A stretch of DNA of 64,000 nt from Penaeus vannamei (lineage: Eukaryota; Arthropoda; Malacostraca; Decapoda; Penaeidae): NCBI RefSeq assembly GCF_042767895.1, contig NC_091560.1, positions 32,356,796 to 32,420,795 on the forward strand, read 5' to 3'. Position numbers and translations under genes: made by a program. The notes beneath the pieces are model-generated. The model made no database searches and had not been told where the DNA came from. It saw only the letters and a program-made list of their open reading frames with translations. Below, in pieces: positions 1 through 11,020 of the stretch. The stretch's first letter is position 1; each line of letters opens with the position of its first letter.

Positions 1-216
1 CTGTGTAAAAATTCTCACTAATATGTATTCGTGTACGCCTTACTAGCTCACTGAAGAACAATTGCCTCTTGCACTGTCATGGGTCATATCACAACCTACA
101 AAAACTAGTGTTCTACTGAATTCATTGGTTCTCTCAATACACTGGTCATTGTAGTGGATATGATACATGGATGAATATCCAATATGAACCCGATTGTTCC
201 AGCTTGAACTCTAGAT
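1..216 (-). repeat. Satellite spacer fragment before gap
   Basis: This is part of the spacer that follows the CTG-class copies in minus orientation. It matches 16620-16830, 20487-20700 and 59037-59240 closely. No gene is seen. Confidence 0.8.
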
Positions 217-716
217 NNNNNNNNNNNNNNNNNNNNNNNNNNNNNNNNNNNNNNNNNNNNNNNNNNNNNNNNNNNNNNNNNNNNNNNNNNNNNNNNNNNN
301 NNNNNNNNNNNNNNNNNNNNNNNNNNNNNNNNNNNNNNNNNNNNNNNNNNNNNNNNNNNNNNNNNNNNNNNNNNNNNNNNNNNNNNNNNNNNNNNNNNNN
401 NNNNNNNNNNNNNNNNNNNNNNNNNNNNNNNNNNNNNNNNNNNNNNNNNNNNNNNNNNNNNNNNNNNNNNNNNNNNNNNNNNNNNNNNNNNNNNNNNNNN
501 NNNNNNNNNNNNNNNNNNNNNNNNNNNNNNNNNNNNNNNNNNNNNNNNNNNNNNNNNNNNNNNNNNNNNNNNNNNNNNNNNNNNNNNNNNNNNNNNNNNN
601 NNNNNNNNNNNNNNNNNNNNNNNNNNNNNNNNNNNNNNNNNNNNNNNNNNNNNNNNNNNNNNNNNNNNNNNNNNNNNNNNNNNNNNNNNNNNNNNNNNNN
701 NNNNNNNNNNNNNNNN
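217..716. other. Assembly gap, 500 N
   Basis: The run is exactly 500 N, the same length as the two other gaps, so it is a fixed-size scaffold join of unknown true length. The left flank (1-216) is satellite in minus orientation, resembling 59038-59240. The right flank is plus orientation, so the gap coincides with an orientation flip. Confidence 0.98.
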
Positions 717-835
717 ATATCAGTAATAATCTAGAAGTTGTCCTCGATAATAAAAGTTAATTTCGCTGTGTACATACGAAGCATGGTAATGGTATTTTAT
801 TTTATGTACACCATTAACCACTATATTCTTTAATA

Positions 836-906
836 GTTTTTGTGGTGTAATGGATAGCATGACTGTCTCCTAATCAGTAGACTCAGGTTCAAATTCTAAC
901 GGAAAC
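836..906 (+). tRNA. tRNA-like gene, anticodon CCT (Arg)
   Basis: It folds as a 71-nt cloverleaf. The acceptor GTTTTTG pairs fully with CGGAAAC using two G-U pairs. The anticodon loop is CTCCTAA on stem ACTGT/TCAGT, with a T-T mismatch next to the loop. The T stem is damaged because CGGG became CAGG. The downstream T run is only TTT, so Pol III termination would be weak. It is probably a decayed copy. Confidence 0.45.
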
Positions 907-1444
907 TATGGATGTTCCTCTTTAAAAAAATTAAATCAATATTTTCTCTGCATACATTCTATTGCTTTCTTAATCACTGTCGTTATTAATGTTCGTTATT
1001 GTTCCAGAATAGTACCAGACTATTAACAGGGACTATGAGCTTACTTACCTTCTAGTGTTGTAGTTTACTGTTCCTGCCCACGAATGATAGAGAAAAATGC
1101 TCAACTTGTGGCAGACGTAATTTGATTCCAACAAAGCTAATTGAATTGTCTTAATATACATTTCCATCGCTCTTATTATAGAAATTTACATCTAATACAA
1201 TAATGTCAATTTTCAACATTAGTGTAGATCAAAGATCAAATAGGAATTGAGAAAAGCATTTTTCTATATTATTCGTAGGCAGCAACAGTAACCTATAACG
1301 CTAGAAGGTAAGCTCATAGTCCCTGTTCATAGTCTGGCACTATTCTGGAACAATAACGAACATTAATAACAACAGTGATTATGAAAGCAATAAAATGTAT
1401 GCAGAGAAAATATTGATTTGAAAATTTTAAAGAGAACATCCATA

Positions 1445-1515
1445 GTGTCCGTAAGGATTTGAACCCGAGTCTACTGATTAGGAGGCAGTCATGCTATCCA
1501 TTACACGACAAAAAC
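1445..1515 (-). tRNA. tRNA-like gene, anticodon CCT (Arg)
   Basis: This is the inverted partner of 836-906. The anticodon loop is CTCCTAA on stem ACTGC/TCAGT. The D arm has GTGTAATGGATAGC, with one change before it (TCG for TGG), so the A box is damaged. The B box GGTTCAAATCC is intact. No T4 run lies within 30 bp downstream. Confidence 0.45.
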
Positions 1516-1958
1516 TACTAAACAATATGGTGGTTAATGGTGTACATAAAATAAAATACCATTACCATGCTTCGTATGTACACAGTGAAATAAACTTGTA
1601 TTATCCAGGACAACTTCTAGGTGTACTAATATGGAGATAGAAACTTTCCTAAAGTTAGGTGATTGGCAAACCTTTTTTTCGGTCGTGTGTTTATTCTGTG
1701 ACGCGCCGATCCGGTCATTCTATAAAAAATACACCTTATACAAAAATGCTTAGTAACTCAATGTAAGCTAAAATATGGTGAGAACGTTTTTCCGTAGCAT
1801 TCGTGAATGGCAAGTGAAATTAAGCATTCAGTGGTAGGTAGAGAAGAACCTCTTCCACTGTCCTTTTTATAGACGATTATGTCACAATAACAATTGCACT
1901 GAAAATGATATTTTAAAAATATGAGTTAGAAAATAATTTCAAAAGTGTATGTGTGTTC

Positions 1959-2029
1959 GTCTCCGTCAGGATTTGAACCCGAGTCTACTGATTAAGAGGC
2001 AGTCATGCTATCCACTACACCACGGAAAC
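1959..2029 (-). tRNA. tRNA-like gene, anticodon CTT (Lys)
   Basis: Model copy of the main class. Acceptor GTTTCCG pairs with CGGAGAC. The D stem is GTGT/GCAT with an 8-nt loop. The anticodon arm is ACTGC, CTCTTAA, TCAGT, where CTT sits after T33 and C31-T39 is unpaired. The variable loop is 4 nt, and the T arm is TCGGG, TTCAAAT, CCTGA. Base 73 is not the usual animal Lys G. The gene has an A box, a B box, a TATA-like run at 2057-2070 (about 28-41 bp upstream) and a T4 terminator at 1941-1944. The Lys call rests only on the anticodon; the body looks Arg-like (A20 in GGATA). Confidence 0.6.
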
Positions 2030-2398
2030 TTAGATGTTAATGAATAAACAAATTTTTATATATGCATATAGGAACACCTACCTATTTCCTATGTTCTTTG
2101 TCCTTTTCTTTCTTTCATATGAAAATTACCACTGGGTCATTACAAGAGTATAAGATTATAAATTTGTTTTTCAGTAAAGTTATTTGGGGAATTTTCATGA
2201 TCCGCCCGTTTTCAAAACGCATTCATATTCAGTCCTTTTACAAGAATGTTGTCTTATTCTTTTGCGGAATTACTTTAATATCAGTTGCAAATCCTGGCCT
2301 AGGTCAACACGCTAGTTCACGTGGCGTGTTTTGAGTCTGCAAGGGTATGTTAATGTGAACAAATTTGATACACCATAAAAATACTTTGGAAATGACAA

Positions 2399-2475
2399 AT
2401 GTCTGTTCTTTCTCTCACTTTCTCTTTCCTCCCTCTCTATCTTTTATTCTCTTTCTCTTCCCTCTCTCCTCCCTT
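2399..2475 (+). repeat. Polypyrimidine tract
   Basis: About 75 bp of almost pure C/T on the plus strand. Equivalent tracts recur about 380-470 bp from every CTT-class tRNA of this spacer type, for example 28630-28695, 50010-50085, 52235-52310 and 62685-62760, and as purine tracts in inverted blocks (15062-15170, 36210-36265, 45895-45960). Confidence 0.8.
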
Positions 2476-2532
2476 ATAATGAAGATAATTGTCTAACAAA
2501 TGTTATATATACAATTAATATTAAAACTTGCC

Positions 2533-2544
2533 ATTATCTTAATG
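2533..2544. repeat. Target-site duplication, left copy (RTE)
   Basis: ATTATCTTAATG, 12 bp, identical to 6203-6214. The uninterrupted paralogue at about 28760 has it once, followed directly by CCAATAATTATAA, which proves the insertion. Confidence 0.93.
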
Positions 2545-2923
2545 GGTGGGTGCTTCATGCGCAGGGTGGTGTGAAATGATGGAGTGGTAGTCTAGTTAGT
2601 GTTAAGAGCTTGTGCATGCCTTCTCACTTTCAGCTGCCACCGCTGGCTAGCCTCGTGCGAAAAAGGGAGCAGCTCTGCATAAGCCTCCCCCTGCCAGTGC
2701 ATAGCCTCTCCATCATCGAGACTCCCTGCAGTGCCTCCTCGTGGCCGCCCATGGAAACTGGGTACCTTGCGGTTCCAGGCTAAACTGAGGGGGATCTCGG
2801 AGCAGCAGGAGGCCCCAGAGGTCCAGGGCCATGGCCCACCGGCATGTGGACACGCCCTGGCCCTGTACCAACTCCTGCCCCCTAGCCCCCTGGGGTTAAT
2901 GGGAGGCTCGGGGGAGGTGGGCC

Positions 2924-5900
2924 TTGCCAGTCCTCCTCCCCCCAGATATAATCCAATCGGCAGTGCAAACTATAAATGGAGAGGCTGGGAGGAGGGGGAA
3001 AGCCCCTCCCACCCAGCTAGTGAGGCGGACTGTGGGCCCTGCTGGGAGGGCGACTGCTGGAGCGCAGGCTGGGAACGGGAACTACCCGTCTCGCCTGCGC
3101 TCTGGTGGCCGCCAGCCCAGAGTGAAGCTTGTGGGGGAAAGCCCTTGGGAACCCCACAGGTGGATGATGGGGCACGCAGCCCGCCACCCCCTTTTATATG
3201 GGGCAGCGTCGGTGGGGATGGCAGAGGTGGCATCCACCCGGAGCGACTGCCAGAGGCTGAACCTCAGGCGGGAAGTTAGGGTGGGGGCTTGGAACGTCCG
3301 TTCTTTGCGTCAGGATGATCGGTTGCCTCTACTGTCGAGGGAACTGGGGAGGCTGAGAGTTGAGGTGGCTGCTCTCTCGGAGGTGAGGAGGCCTGGCAGC
3401 GGCATGACCTGTGTAGGTGGCTACACCTATTACTGGTCGGGCCGCAGCGATGGCCACCATCTCCAGGGAGTAGCCATTGCTGTCTCCAGCAGACTCCAGC
3501 CCTCGGTAGTAGAGGTTACTCCTGTTGATGAGCGTATAATGGTATTGAGATTGAAGCTTTCTTTTGGCTTCATGTCTCTTATTGCTGTGTACGCTCCTAC
3601 CGATGTTTGTAAACTTGACGTGAAAGAGATGTTCTACGCTAAACTTACATCTGTGGCAGACAGATGTCCTCGACGAGATATTCGCATTGTTCTGGGCGAC
3701 TTCAATGCGGTATCTGGCTGTGATCGAGCTGGCTATGAGATGTCTGTCGGTCCCCATGGTTCAGGAGCTGATGCCGGTAGCGAGAATAGCCTCCTTTTCC
3801 GGGACTTTGCTAGGTCCCAGAAATTGAGGATTTCTGGCTCCTGGTACCAGCGCCCAGACCCACATCGCTGGACATGGTACAGTGATGCGGGTAACGCAGC
3901 CAAGGAGATCGACCACATACTTGTTAGCACTCGTTGGAGGATCATTCAAAATTGCAGGGTGTACAGGAGTGCTGAGTTCTGTGGTACTGACCATAGATTG
4001 GTTGTGGCTACCCTCCGGGTCCACTTCAAAACCCTGCAGCGGTCAAATGATCACCCTAGGGTGTTTCATTTGGACAGGCTGAGGGAGGGGGAGTGTGCCC
4101 GCAGGTTTGCTGAGGCAATCTCTGATCGTTTCGTAGTGCTTGGCAGTCTGACAGACCCTGTTCTTCTGTGGGATACCTTTAAGCGTGAAACGCTTGATAC
4201 AGCTCAAGATACGATTGGTGTACGCCCGAGAGCAGTACAGAATTCCATCTCGTGGGAGACACTGGAAGCCACTGATGCATGTTGTGCGGCTCGTCTGACA
4301 GGGGATCAGGAATTGCACCGTTCTCATGTGCGCAGAACTCGGTCCCTGTTAAGAAGGGACAAGGAACAGTTTATTAGGAGTCTTGCAGAGGAGGTAGAAG
4401 GCCATTTCTTAGTAAATGACCTTCGTCCTGCATACCAAGCCCTGAGAAAGCTGAACTCCAAGCCCTCTTCACAGGTGACAGCAGTTCGCTCAGTAAGTGG
4501 TCAGATCGTTTCAGATCCTGTTGCGGTGCGGGGACGTTGGGCTGAGTATTTTGAGCAGCTGTACCAGGTTGACCCACCAACAGTTAACTTGGATGCGGGT
4601 AGTGTCGAGATCCCGCTGCCGAATCCACCTATCAGTGAGGACCCTCCCTCCCTAACTGAAGTTAGGGGGGCGATTTCCAAGCTGAAGAGTGGTAAAGCAG
4701 CTGGTATCTGCGGCATACCAGCTGAACTGTTAAAGGCTGGTGGTGAACCTATGGCACGGGGGTTACATGCTGTCCTGGCTGCCATCTGGCAGTCCGGTTC
4801 CATTCCTCCTGACCTGTTGAGGGGTGTGGTCATCCCTCTCTGGAAGGGGAAGGGGGACCGTTGGGACTGCAGCAATCACCGAGGCATCACACTGCTCAGT
4901 GTACCAGGCAAGGTTCTCGCCAACATCCTTCTGAGACGTATCAGAGACCATCTACTGAGGCACCAGAGACTGGAGCAATCCGGATTCACTCCTGGTAAGT
5001 CCACAATAGACCGTATCCTCGCGCTTCGAGTCATTGTAGAGCGCCGTCATGAGTTCGGGCGTGGGCTGCTTGCAGCCTACATCGACCTCAAGAAGGCGTT
5101 CGATACGGTGCATCGGGAGTCACTTTGGGAGATCCTGAGGCTGAGAGGAATACCAACAAGGATTATTGGACTAATAGCAAGCCTGTATACTGGTACTGAA
5201 AGTGCTGTAAAGTGTGGTGGGGGCCTGTCGAGCTTCTTTCCTGTTAGTTCAGGAGTGAGGCAAGGCTGTGTCCTTGCACCAACTCTTTTCAACACTTGCA
5301 TGGACTAGATACTGGGCAGAGCTACTGTTCAAAGTCATTGTGGGGCAACGCTGGGCAATATCAAGGTTACAGACCTTGACTTTGCTGATGACGTTGCCAT
5401 TCTATCTGAGTCTTTGGAAACCCTAGTGGCGGCTCTCGATGCATTTAGCAATGAAGCGAAGCCCCTGGGTCTAGAGGTCTCCTGGACCAAGACCAAGGTC
5501 CAGGAATTTGGGGACTTGTTAGGAGAACCTGTTCAGTCGGTACGTGCTTGCGGCGAGGACATTGAAGTCACAGAGAGCTTTACATACCTTGGTAGTGTAG
5601 TTCATAACTCTGGGCTGTCAGACCATGAAGTCAGCAGACGGATTGGCCTGGCAGCAGGGGTCATGAACTCTCTCAACAAGAGTATTTTGGAGATGTCGGT
5701 ACCTGTGCAGAAGGACCAAGCTACGGGTTTTCAAGGCCCTGATAATGCCAGTTTTGCTATATGGTAGCGAAACCTGGACATTGTCCTGTGCCTTGGAGGC
5801 TCGTCTTGAAGCCTTTTGTAATAGGTCCTTGCGCCAGATCATGGGGTACTGTTGGCGGGACCATGTGTCCAACCAACGGTTGCACCGTGAGGCTGGCACA

Positions 5901-6191
5901 AGCCCTGTTATCTGCACAATCCGTGATCGCCAACTCAGGCTATACGGCCACCTGGCTCGCTTTCCTCAGGATGATCCTGCCCATCAGGTCGTCTCTATTC
6001 GAGACAACCCTGGATGGAGGAGGCCTGTGGGACGACCGAGGAAGTCATGGCTTGGGCAGATCGACCAAACCTGCCGTGAAGAACTAGAGATGGGCCGAGT
6101 CCCTGCCTGGCGTCTAGCCATGAGGGATCCTCGTAGGTGGAAGCGAAGGGTGGATGCGGCTATGCGCCCCCGTCGGCGTCAGCCCCCATGA
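2924..6191 (+). pseudogene. RTE endonuclease-reverse transcriptase ORF, disabled
   Basis: The protein nicks target DNA and copies element RNA at the nick. From the ATG at 2924, the endonuclease spans about residues 118-362: N124 in AWNVRSL, E153 in SEVRRPG, GDFN at 258-261, IDHIL at 329-333 and TDH at 355-357. The reverse transcriptase follows from about 575: LWKGKGD, DLKKAFD at 721-727 and GVRQGCVLAP at 777-786. A TAG at 5306-5308 interrupts the frame where relatives have Trp. The frame continues past it to FADD at 5381-5392. A one-base T excess in the TTTT at 5685-5688 then shifts the rest into another frame (5745-6191, with LYGSETWTL and a basic WRRPVGRPRKSW tail). The ORF may start elsewhere upstream; the first 110 residues show no domain. 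A proline-rich overlapping frame at 2731-3279 is probably non-coding. Confidence 0.9.
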
Positions 6192-6202
6192 TGATGATGA
6201 TG
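6189..6202 (+). repeat. RTE 3' microsatellite tail
   Basis: TGA repeats, four full units, end the element. The first TGA (6189-6191) is also the stop codon of the shifted C-terminal reading frame, so there is essentially no 3' UTR. Confidence 0.85.
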
Positions 6203-6214
6203 ATTATCTTAATG
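6203..6214. repeat. Target-site duplication, right copy (RTE)
   Basis: ATTATCTTAATG, identical to 2533-2544. It continues into CCAATAATTATAATAAC as in the empty sites at 28760 and 62815. Confidence 0.93.
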
Positions 6215-6913
6215 CCAATAATTATAATAACAATTTAATGATGATACTGCTGTTGATTGGTTTTGTAAAAAAAATTCACTTATATATTTTCGAAAGCCTT
6301 GGTATTTCAGTGAGTGCAGAATTTCTCTTGCACTTCGCCACAGGTCTTATCATAGCCTACAAAACCTATAGTGTTTATGAACCCTATTGTGTGCGTGGTT
6401 TGCTTTCACCTTGAACTTTTGATAAAATTACAGTTACCACGTTGCGTGTGTACACAAAATAAACTCCCTCCGGGTGAAATGATATACCACGTGACACGTT
6501 TCAAATTAAGATTAGGTGATTAGCACTCCTTAGATGTTTATATTGTGGCGAAACTTTATTGAAATCTCAGGAAAACGAATTTCTATTAATGCAAATAGCA
6601 GCGCCTACCTGTCTCTTTTTTAACCTTGTGTTTCAGTAATACAATTAAAATAATTCTCATGATTCGTCTGACATGTTCCAGAGTGATTAGGAAAGTGATA
6701 ATTCACAAATGTACTGTAGTTACTAGATGAAAGCTAAACTACGGATTGAGAAGACCACTTGTGGGTAGCAACAACAAAATATAACCTCCGACGGTACCTT
6801 GTTCAGTCTAATACTATTCTATTATGATTACGCATAGTAATAATAGTAGTAAATGTAAAAGTAATAAATGTAGGCTGTAAATATATGGGTGAGAAAAAAA
6901 TGTAGATCAATTA

Positions 6914-6984
6914 GTCCCCATCTCGATTTGGCCCCGAGTCTACTGTTTCAGAGGTAGTCATGATGTCCACTCCATAACAGGAAC
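6914..6984 (-). pseudogene. tRNA-like relic, anticodon CTG (Gln)
   Basis: A 71-nt relic. Acceptor GTTCCTG still pairs with TGGGGAC using G-U pairs. The anticodon loop is CTCTGAA but the stem has two mismatches next to the loop. The B box is broken (GGCCAAATCG). Same subclass as 48623, 50855 and 63530. Confidence 0.5.
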
Positions 6985-7780
6985 TAATATTTAAAAAATA
7001 TATATATCCTCTGAAATAATATTAATTGCACCTACCTTGTTCTTATATCTCTGCCTGTCTGTCTCTCGTCCCTTCTATGATGTCTGTTCTCATTTATACA
7101 AAGATGGAAAGCTAACAGCCACAATAAGAATTTAAACTGAATTGTTTCAAATTAACTCTGGAACAGAATACAATAAGGACGAATGTCTCATTCTCTTTCT
7201 TTTCCGCTTCGCACTCACTGAAAGTAGAGTTGCCACGTACACTTAATAATAGATCTTATTGTAATCTACAAAGACTGTAGTTCTACTAAATTCAGTGATT
7301 TCTCAATACACTGGCTAATGGTGTGGGTATGATCCATTCCTGTATATCCAACTGCGAACCCGGTTGCCTTCAGCTTCAACTTAGAATTACCATGTTTCGT
7401 GTGTACACAGCGAAATTAACTATGCTATTTTATCGAGGACAACTCTTTCTGGGTGCAGTGATATGGCGGCTGAGACTTTCCAAATGAAGATTAGGTGATT
7501 AGCAATCCTTTATTCTGGCCGGTATCTTCAACCTGTGACGCACCATTCGGATATGATTTAAACGCTTTTAGGTTGAATTTAAATCGAGATTTTTGAGTAT
7601 ATATTCCAATCTACTACATGAATTCCAATCTATACAAATACACTTGTTATACAGAAAGGCTAAATCCCAGTTGTAATAATAGATATTAGGTAGAGGTTAT
7701 GTGCGGTAACAATTGTATTTAAAACAAATCATGAAAAATTAATAACATGAGTTTGATAATGATTTTAAAAGTATGTGTTA

Positions 7781-7847
7781 GTCTCCCTTAGGTTTTGAAC
7801 CCGAGTGTATCAAGAGGAAGTCATGATATCCACCTCATAATAATTAT
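7781..7847 (-). pseudogene. tRNA-like relic, CTT class
   Basis: The 3' acceptor, GGGTTCAAAACC and a CTCTTGA loop can be recognised. The anticodon stem has lost bases and the 5' half is scrambled. It is a dead copy in an old part of the array. Confidence 0.45.
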
Positions 7848-8843
7848 CGTCTTAGTAAAACAAATTTCTATGTTCAAAATATCAGCGCCTATTTCCTTTG
7901 TTGTTGATTTACCTTTTTCCTTTTTTTTCCTTTGATAACTATCACGGGGCCATTACAGGAGGGAGTACATGATTATTCTGACTGTGTTTCGGTAATGTTA
8001 AAATGGTAATTCTCGTGATCCGCCTTTTTTCAAAACGCTTTCCATCCAATAATATTGTCTGGCGTTCATATTCAGTATTATTAGAAGAATATTGTATTCA
8101 ACTTCTGATGCATTTCTTTGATATTAATTGGAAATATTTTCTTAGCTCAACATGGCTTGTTTTGACAACCAGTAGGGATATAATATGAACAAATTTAAAA
8201 CATCATAAAAATGCTATAATGACGAACATGTCTTTCATTTTCTCTTCCCCTTAATCACGAAAATAACTGTCTAATAAATGTTATGTATGTAATAATTATC
8301 ATAACTTGCCAGTGTAATGATAAACCTTATTATGATTACACTAATAATGATACTGCTGTTAGTCCGTTGTGTAAAAATTCTCACTCCTATATATTCGCGA
8401 ACGCCTTGCTGCTAACGGCACGTAGAATTGCCTTTTACAGTTACAAAACCCTGTTCTGTGTGTCATTGAGGGCAACTCCGTCCGGGTGCAATGATATGCC
8501 GTTTAATGCGTTCCGAATTAAGCTTAGGCGTTTGCAGGGAAGTGTCTTCAAGCTGTGGCGCGCCGATGCAAAGATAATATTATTCCGACACATTTAGGGT
8601 GATTATCAGTTGCTATGTCTTAACATATATTCCCATTATTCATTCGATAGAAACTCACCTCTAAGACAAAAGTGATAATTCCCAACCCAAGTTACTAGAT
8701 GAAAGATGAAAGATGAATTAGAACATTTTTCTCTACCATTCGTTACGTATAGTAATGACAATCGTGATTATAAAAGCAATAAAATGTAGGTAGTAAAAAA
8801 TAAAAAAGGGAGGGGGTCGAAATTACAAAGAAAAGAAAGTAAT

Positions 8844-8872
8844 AGTCATGCTATCCTCTACACCACAGAGCC
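8844..8872 (-). pseudogene. tRNA 5'-half fragment
   Basis: Only positions 1 to about 29 of the tRNA remain (AGTCATGCTATCC, then CTACACCAC on the plus strand). The sequence where the anticodon would be is replaced by unrelated purine-rich DNA. Confidence 0.45.
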
Positions 8873-9684
8873 TTTCTTAATATGTTGGGAAACGAATATC
8901 TATGTATGCAAAGAAAATCGCCTTCCTCTTTCCTATGTTTGTCTCTTTTTTCTTTCTTATGCTAATACTTTTTATTATAGGAGGAAGTAGGTATTATTCT
9001 AACTCTGTGCTTCAGTAATGTTACTAAATTAATTGGCATGATCCGCCTGCTTTGAAAACGCCATCCAGTAAATTTGTCTTTATTTTACAAATTTAGTTTA
9101 CGTTGGTATTCATTTTCAGAGCTACTACAAAAATATTGCACTTAGCCTTTGCTAAGTATGCTGAATGTAGAATTGCCTCTTAAACTTCGCCATAGGTCTC
9201 ATCAAAGCCTACAAAAGCCTGATGTGTGCATGGTTTGTGCTCGCCTTTAAGAGGAGGTAAAATTACAATTACCATGTTCCGTGTGTACACAGCGAAAATA
9301 GGTATTTTTTTTATTATCGAGGACAACTCCTTCTGGATGTACTGCTATGTGAGACTTTCGAAATTAAGATTAGGTGATTAGCACTCCTTAGATGTTTGCG
9401 GGTAAGTGTCTCAATTCGTGGCGCGCCGATGCAGACATAATCTATTTCCAACAAAGTTAACTAATATGTCTTGATATACATTTCCATTGTTTATTTTATA
9501 GAAATTCACATATAATGCAAAAGTGTTAATTCCCAACTGCAGTGTAGTTACTAGATGAAAGATCAAATAGGTATTGAGAATTGAGCAAAATCATCTGGAA
9601 CGATTATAACAACAGTGATTACGAAAGCAATTAAATATATGCGGTGAAAATATGGGTTTAACCATTTTAAAACAGGAAGCTTGG

Positions 9685-9755
9685 TTTTCCGTCGGGATTT
9701 GAACCCGAGTCTACCGATTAAGAGGCAGTCACGCTCTCCATTACACCACAGAAGC
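9685..9755 (-). tRNA. tRNA-like gene, anticodon CTT (Lys)
   Basis: A diverged copy. The T stem is fully Watson-Crick (TCGGG/CCCGA) and the anticodon stem has a T29-G41 wobble. The outermost acceptor pair is lost (G1-A72). A T4 run at 9669-9672 lies about 13 bp downstream. There is no TATA-like run upstream. Confidence 0.5.
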
Positions 9756-9981
9756 ATCTATTAAGAGACAGTAAAAACGAATTTCTATCTAACTAAACGA
9801 GCAGCGCCTACCTCTTTCTTATGATTATATATATATATTTTTTCCTTTCTTATGCTATCACTGGTTCATTACAGGAGGGAGTACAACTATTAAGATAATT
9901 TTCATGCTCCACCTTTCAAAACGCTTTACATCCAGTAATATTTTCTTTATTTTGTAAGTTTAGTTTCACTGTCATTAAAGA

Positions 9982-10035
9982 AATATATATATATATAAAT
10001 AATATATATATATAATATATATATAATATATATAT

Positions 10036-10112
<77 letters not shown>
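9982..10112. repeat. (TA)n microsatellite, about 130 bp
   Basis: Nearly pure TA repeat with a few A insertions in its first half. The flank on the right (CATTTCCTACACTACGTTG) reappears inverted at 44491-44509 next to another (TA)n. Confidence 0.97.
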
Positions 10113-10113
<1 letters not shown>

Positions 10114-11020
10114 CATTTCCTACACTACGTTGATATTAAATGTAAATACAGGTCTTCTGCCTAGGTCAAGAATCTAGTTCAAACTTGCATGAAAATTAGC
10201 AACACGAGTATCTTTATAACTAAATAGCAGCACCTACTTCTTTCCTATGTTGTTTGTCTCTTTTTTCTTTCTTATGCTATCACTGGTTCATTACAAGAGG
10301 AAGTACAATATTATCTTAACTCTGTGTTTCAGTAATGTTATCAAGATAATTTTCATGATCCGTCTGACACGTTCCAAATTAAGATTAGGTGATTAGCACT
10401 CCTTAGATGTTAGCGGGTAAGTGTCCTCAACCTGTGCCCGCCGATGCAGATATAATCAAAAAGTTAGGTTAATTATAAGTAAAATTATTTCTTACTCTTA
10501 GTCATACGTCTTATTGAAACCTACAAAAAACCGTAGTGTCCTATTGAATTCAGTGGTTTTCTCAATACACTTGTTTTTGGTGTGGATATGATCTTTGGCT
10601 GAATATCCAACTATGAACCCGGTTGCTTTCAGCTTGAACTCTAGTCACAATTACGATTACCATGTTTCGTGTATACGTAGCGAAATTATTAAATATATTA
10701 TCGAGGGCAACTTGTGTGTGTATATGTATATTTAGGTTAATTATCTTATCTTTCAATAAACATTCTGATTTATGATTCTATACAAATAACCATGTTATAC
10801 AAAAATGCGAATTCCCAGTTGTGCTATAGTAACTCGAGGAAGGGCGTTTTCCGTAGCATTCGTGAGTGGCAACTGAAATAAAACTTTCAGTGGTAAATAG
10901 AGAAGAATCCCTTCCACTGTCTGACATTTTATAGACGATCATGTATGGTAACAATGGCACTGAAAATAAAATCTTATTTATATAATGTTTGAAAATAATT
11001 TTTAAAAAATGTGAATGCTA

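Larger units (their letters stand above)
717..1634. repeat. Large inverted repeat carrying two CCT-class tRNA copies
   Basis: The left arm (717-1101) and right arm (about 1254-1634) are reverse complements at roughly 95 percent by eye, separated by about 150 bp. Each arm carries one CCT-class tRNA (836-906 plus, 1445-1515 minus). The arms meet at 1101/1102, where plus-oriented spacer abuts minus-oriented spacer that normally follows CTCAACTTGTGGC in other copies. The structure could extrude as a cruciform. Confidence 0.8.
2545..6202 (+). mobile_element. RTE-clade non-LTR retrotransposon, full-length
   Basis: The element is 3658 bp, bounded by a 12-bp target duplication. It starts GGTGGGTGCTTCATGCGC and ends in a short ATG/TGA microsatellite, as RTE elements do. 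It is much more GC-rich than the satellite around it. It encodes one long ORF with an apurinic endonuclease domain followed by a reverse transcriptase, without a separate ORF1 that I can recognise. It is inserted in the CTT spacer about 500 bp from tRNA 1959-2029. Because the target copy is otherwise intact and the ORF has only two lesions, the insertion is fairly recent. Confidence 0.93.

Noticed and set aside
1650..1670. TTAGG in TTAGGTGATTAGCA as telomeric repeat
   Set aside because: TTAGG is the arthropod telomere unit, but here it occurs once per box and never in tandem.
2731..3279. Proline-rich ORF overlapping the RTE 5' region
   Set aside because: It overlaps the 2924 frame within the element, has low-complexity GC-rich composition and no recognisable domain. 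Probably a chance frame in the RTE 5' region.
3329..5301. Several minus-strand ORFs inside the RTE
   Set aside because: They are antisense shadows of the endonuclease and reverse transcriptase frame.
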